DNA of 29,285 nucleotides from a virus: the IMG/VR virus record IMGVR_UViG_3300042541_002754, positions 1 to 29,285 of that record; one strand, 5' to 3'. Made by a program: the position numbers and the translations under genes. This document shows positions 28,159 to 29,285 of this stretch, one piece after another; position 1 is the first letter of the stretch; each line of letters begins with the position of its first letter. The notes below the pieces were generated by a model that was given only the letters and a program-made list of their open reading frames with translations, searched no databases and was not told the DNA's origin.

Positions 28159-29285
28159 TTACTCACCTTTCTTTTTCCTAGATTTTTTAATTGTTTTTAT
28201 CTTAACATCTGTACCGTCAACATAGAGAACATAATTAATATCTTCAAGAATACTCCCTTTTAAAACTTCTTCTGAAACAAAATCTTCGATCTTATCTTGA
28301 ATTGCTCGTTTTAAGGGTCTCGCCCCATAGCTCTCATCAAAACCAACTTCCGATATTAAATCTAAAACTGATTCTTCATAAGTAATATTATATTTTAAAT
28401 TAACTAATCGACGACAAAGTTTATCCATTTCCAATTTGACAATTTGTTTAACCTCATCTCGTTTTAATGTGTTGAAAATAACTACCTCATCAATTCTATT
28501 TAAGAATTCAGGTGCAAAGAACTTTTGAAGTTCTTTTTTCAACATATCACGTTTGTATTCTTCTTCAACATATGTGTTTGACTCAGTTCTAAATCCAACG
28601 CCTGATCCAAAATCTTGTAGTTTTCTAACACCAATATTTGAGGTCATAATAATAACACAGTTCTTGAAGTTAATTTTTCTACCTAATCCGTCAGTAATGT
28701 GACCATCATCCAATACTTGTAATAATGTTGAGAAGATATCTTTATTCGCCTTTTCAATCTCATCAAATAATATTACAGAATAAGGTTTATTCTTAACCTG
28801 CTCAGTTAATTGTCCCCCCTCATCATAACCAACATATCCTGGAGGAGCTCCAATTAAACGAGAAATGGTGTGTTTCTCTTGGAATTCAGACATATCCATC
28901 CTGATTAAATTATCCTCACTACCAAAAATTTCTTTAGCCAATTGTTTTGCTAAGTGTGTTTTACCCACCCCGGTTGATCCTAAGAAAATAAATGACCCAA
29001 TTGGTTTATTAGGATCTTTAATCCCTAATCTATTTCTTCTAATTGATTTAGCAATTCTTGAAACGGCTTCTGGTTGACCAATTACTTTTTTACCTAAGTT
29101 TTCATCTAAATTTGCCAATAATTGAGTTTCATTCGCATTTAACTTGGACATTGGGATCTTGGTCATGTTTGCCACGACCTCATATACTAACTCAGACGTC
29201 ACTTCTTTCTTTTGTATTTGTAATTCAGCCTCAAATTTTTTCTTCTCTAAGTCTAACTTATCTAAAATTCTTCTTTCTTTATCTC
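28159..29285 (-). CDS. ClpC/ClpB-type AAA+ unfoldase, C-terminal part (5' end beyond the window)
   Basis: The frame is open to the window edge, so the N-terminal domain and first AAA module are not seen. A charged coiled-coil stretch (LEKKKFEAELQIQKKE) leads into the second AAA+ module: VIGQPEAVSRIAKSIRRNR, Walker A GSTGVGKT, pore loop GAPPGYVGYDEGGQLT, Walker B VILFDEIEKA, sensor 1 IIMTSNIG, arginine finger region FLNRIDE and sensor 2 GARPLKR. VGFR follows sensor 1 at the position of the VGF ClpP-binding loop of ClpC, which favours a ClpC-type unfoldase able to dock on host ClpP over a ClpB disaggregase. The C-terminal basic end is KSRKKKGE. It may work with the phage tmRNA in proteolysis (inference). 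Confidence 0.9.
   Translation of the reverse strand, partial: DKERRILDKLDLEKKKFEAELQIQKKEVTSELVYEVVANMTKIPMSKLNANETQLLANLDENLGKKVIGQPEAVSRIAKSIRRNRLGIKDPNKPIGSFIFLGSTGVGKTHLAKQLAKEIFGSEDNLIRMDMSEFQEKHTISRLIGAPPGYVGYDEGGQLTEQVKNKPYSVILFDEIEKANKDIFSTLLQVLDDGHITDGLGRKINFKNCVIIMTSNIGVRKLQDFGSGVGFRTESNTYVEEEYKRDMLKKELQKFFAPEFLNRIDEVVIFNTLKRDEVKQIVKLEMDKLCRRLVNLKYNITYEESVLDLISEVGFDESYGARPLKRAIQDKIEDFVSEEVLKGSILEDINYVLYVDGTDVKIKTIKKSRKKKGE

Overview
This window looks like part of a large, probably jumbo, tailed-phage genome that infects a Bacteroidetes (Flavobacteriia-like) host. The DNA is strongly AT-rich. Genes lie tightly packed on both strands with frequent 1-10 bp overlaps and almost no Shine-Dalgarno sequences. 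Many genes carry the Bacteroidetes promoter form TTTG-N18-20-TAnnTTTG. Phage-type content includes a T4 Rnl1-like RNA ligase, tRNA genes, a tmRNA, a GIY-YIG endonuclease relic, wall-hydrolase-like virion proteins, and many proteins with short recurrent tags that look like T4-type capsid-targeting and prohead-protease sites. No terminase, capsid, portal or polymerase gene is in this window, so the phage assignment is an inference from context.

Layout. 1-5.5 kb: small membrane and tagged proteins, a P-loop kinase, a GMP reductase-like enzyme, an HExxH protease-like protein and a KOW-like protein. 5.6-12 kb: a block of probable virion proteins, including a protein with DnaJ-like zinc knuckles, an acidic protein, a large glycine-rich membrane-active protein, a tagged protein ending in a peptidoglycan-binding domain and a 555-aa tagged protein. 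A host-style lipoprotein gene is embedded on the opposite strand. 12.2-15.5 kb: a methyltransferase and a multidomain glycosyltransferase as an overlapping pair. 15.5-21.7 kb: an accessory region with tRNA-Arg, tRNA-Glu, a membrane-anchored archaemetzincin, a cyclic-phosphate-processing receiver-like protein, a metallophosphoesterase, an ImmA/IrrE-like peptidase and an RNA ligase. 21.7-23.7 kb: a GAF-like membrane protein and two overlapping peptidase-fold proteins (M15-like and M23-like). 24-25.9 kb: an RNA island holding a roughly 1-kb structured noncoding RNA that ends in a tRNA-Met-like element, the GIY-YIG relic and a tmRNA. 25.9-29.3 kb: a large unknown protein, a compact M20-family peptidase and the C-terminal part of a ClpC-type unfoldase.

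Two promoter classes divide the genes. Host-type TTTG/TAnnTTTG promoters precede most of the enzymes and both long RNAs. A phage-specific motif, RATATTTATWAW, lies 0-35 nt before start codons of most tagged (presumed virion) genes and is read here as a late promoter. Several -7 elements end only 4-7 nt before the start codon, which implies leaderless mRNAs. Both long RNAs also carry a boxA-like antitermination element right after their promoter, as rRNA operons do.

The best candidates for something undescribed are: (1) the 24.1-25.1 kb structured RNA with tandem promoters, boxB/boxA-like leader and tRNA-like end; (2) the phage tmRNA with an unusually long tag that does not end in LAA, near a ClpC-type unfoldase; (3) the recurrent packaging/processing tag system on at least ten different proteins; and (4) the late-promoter motif linked to it.
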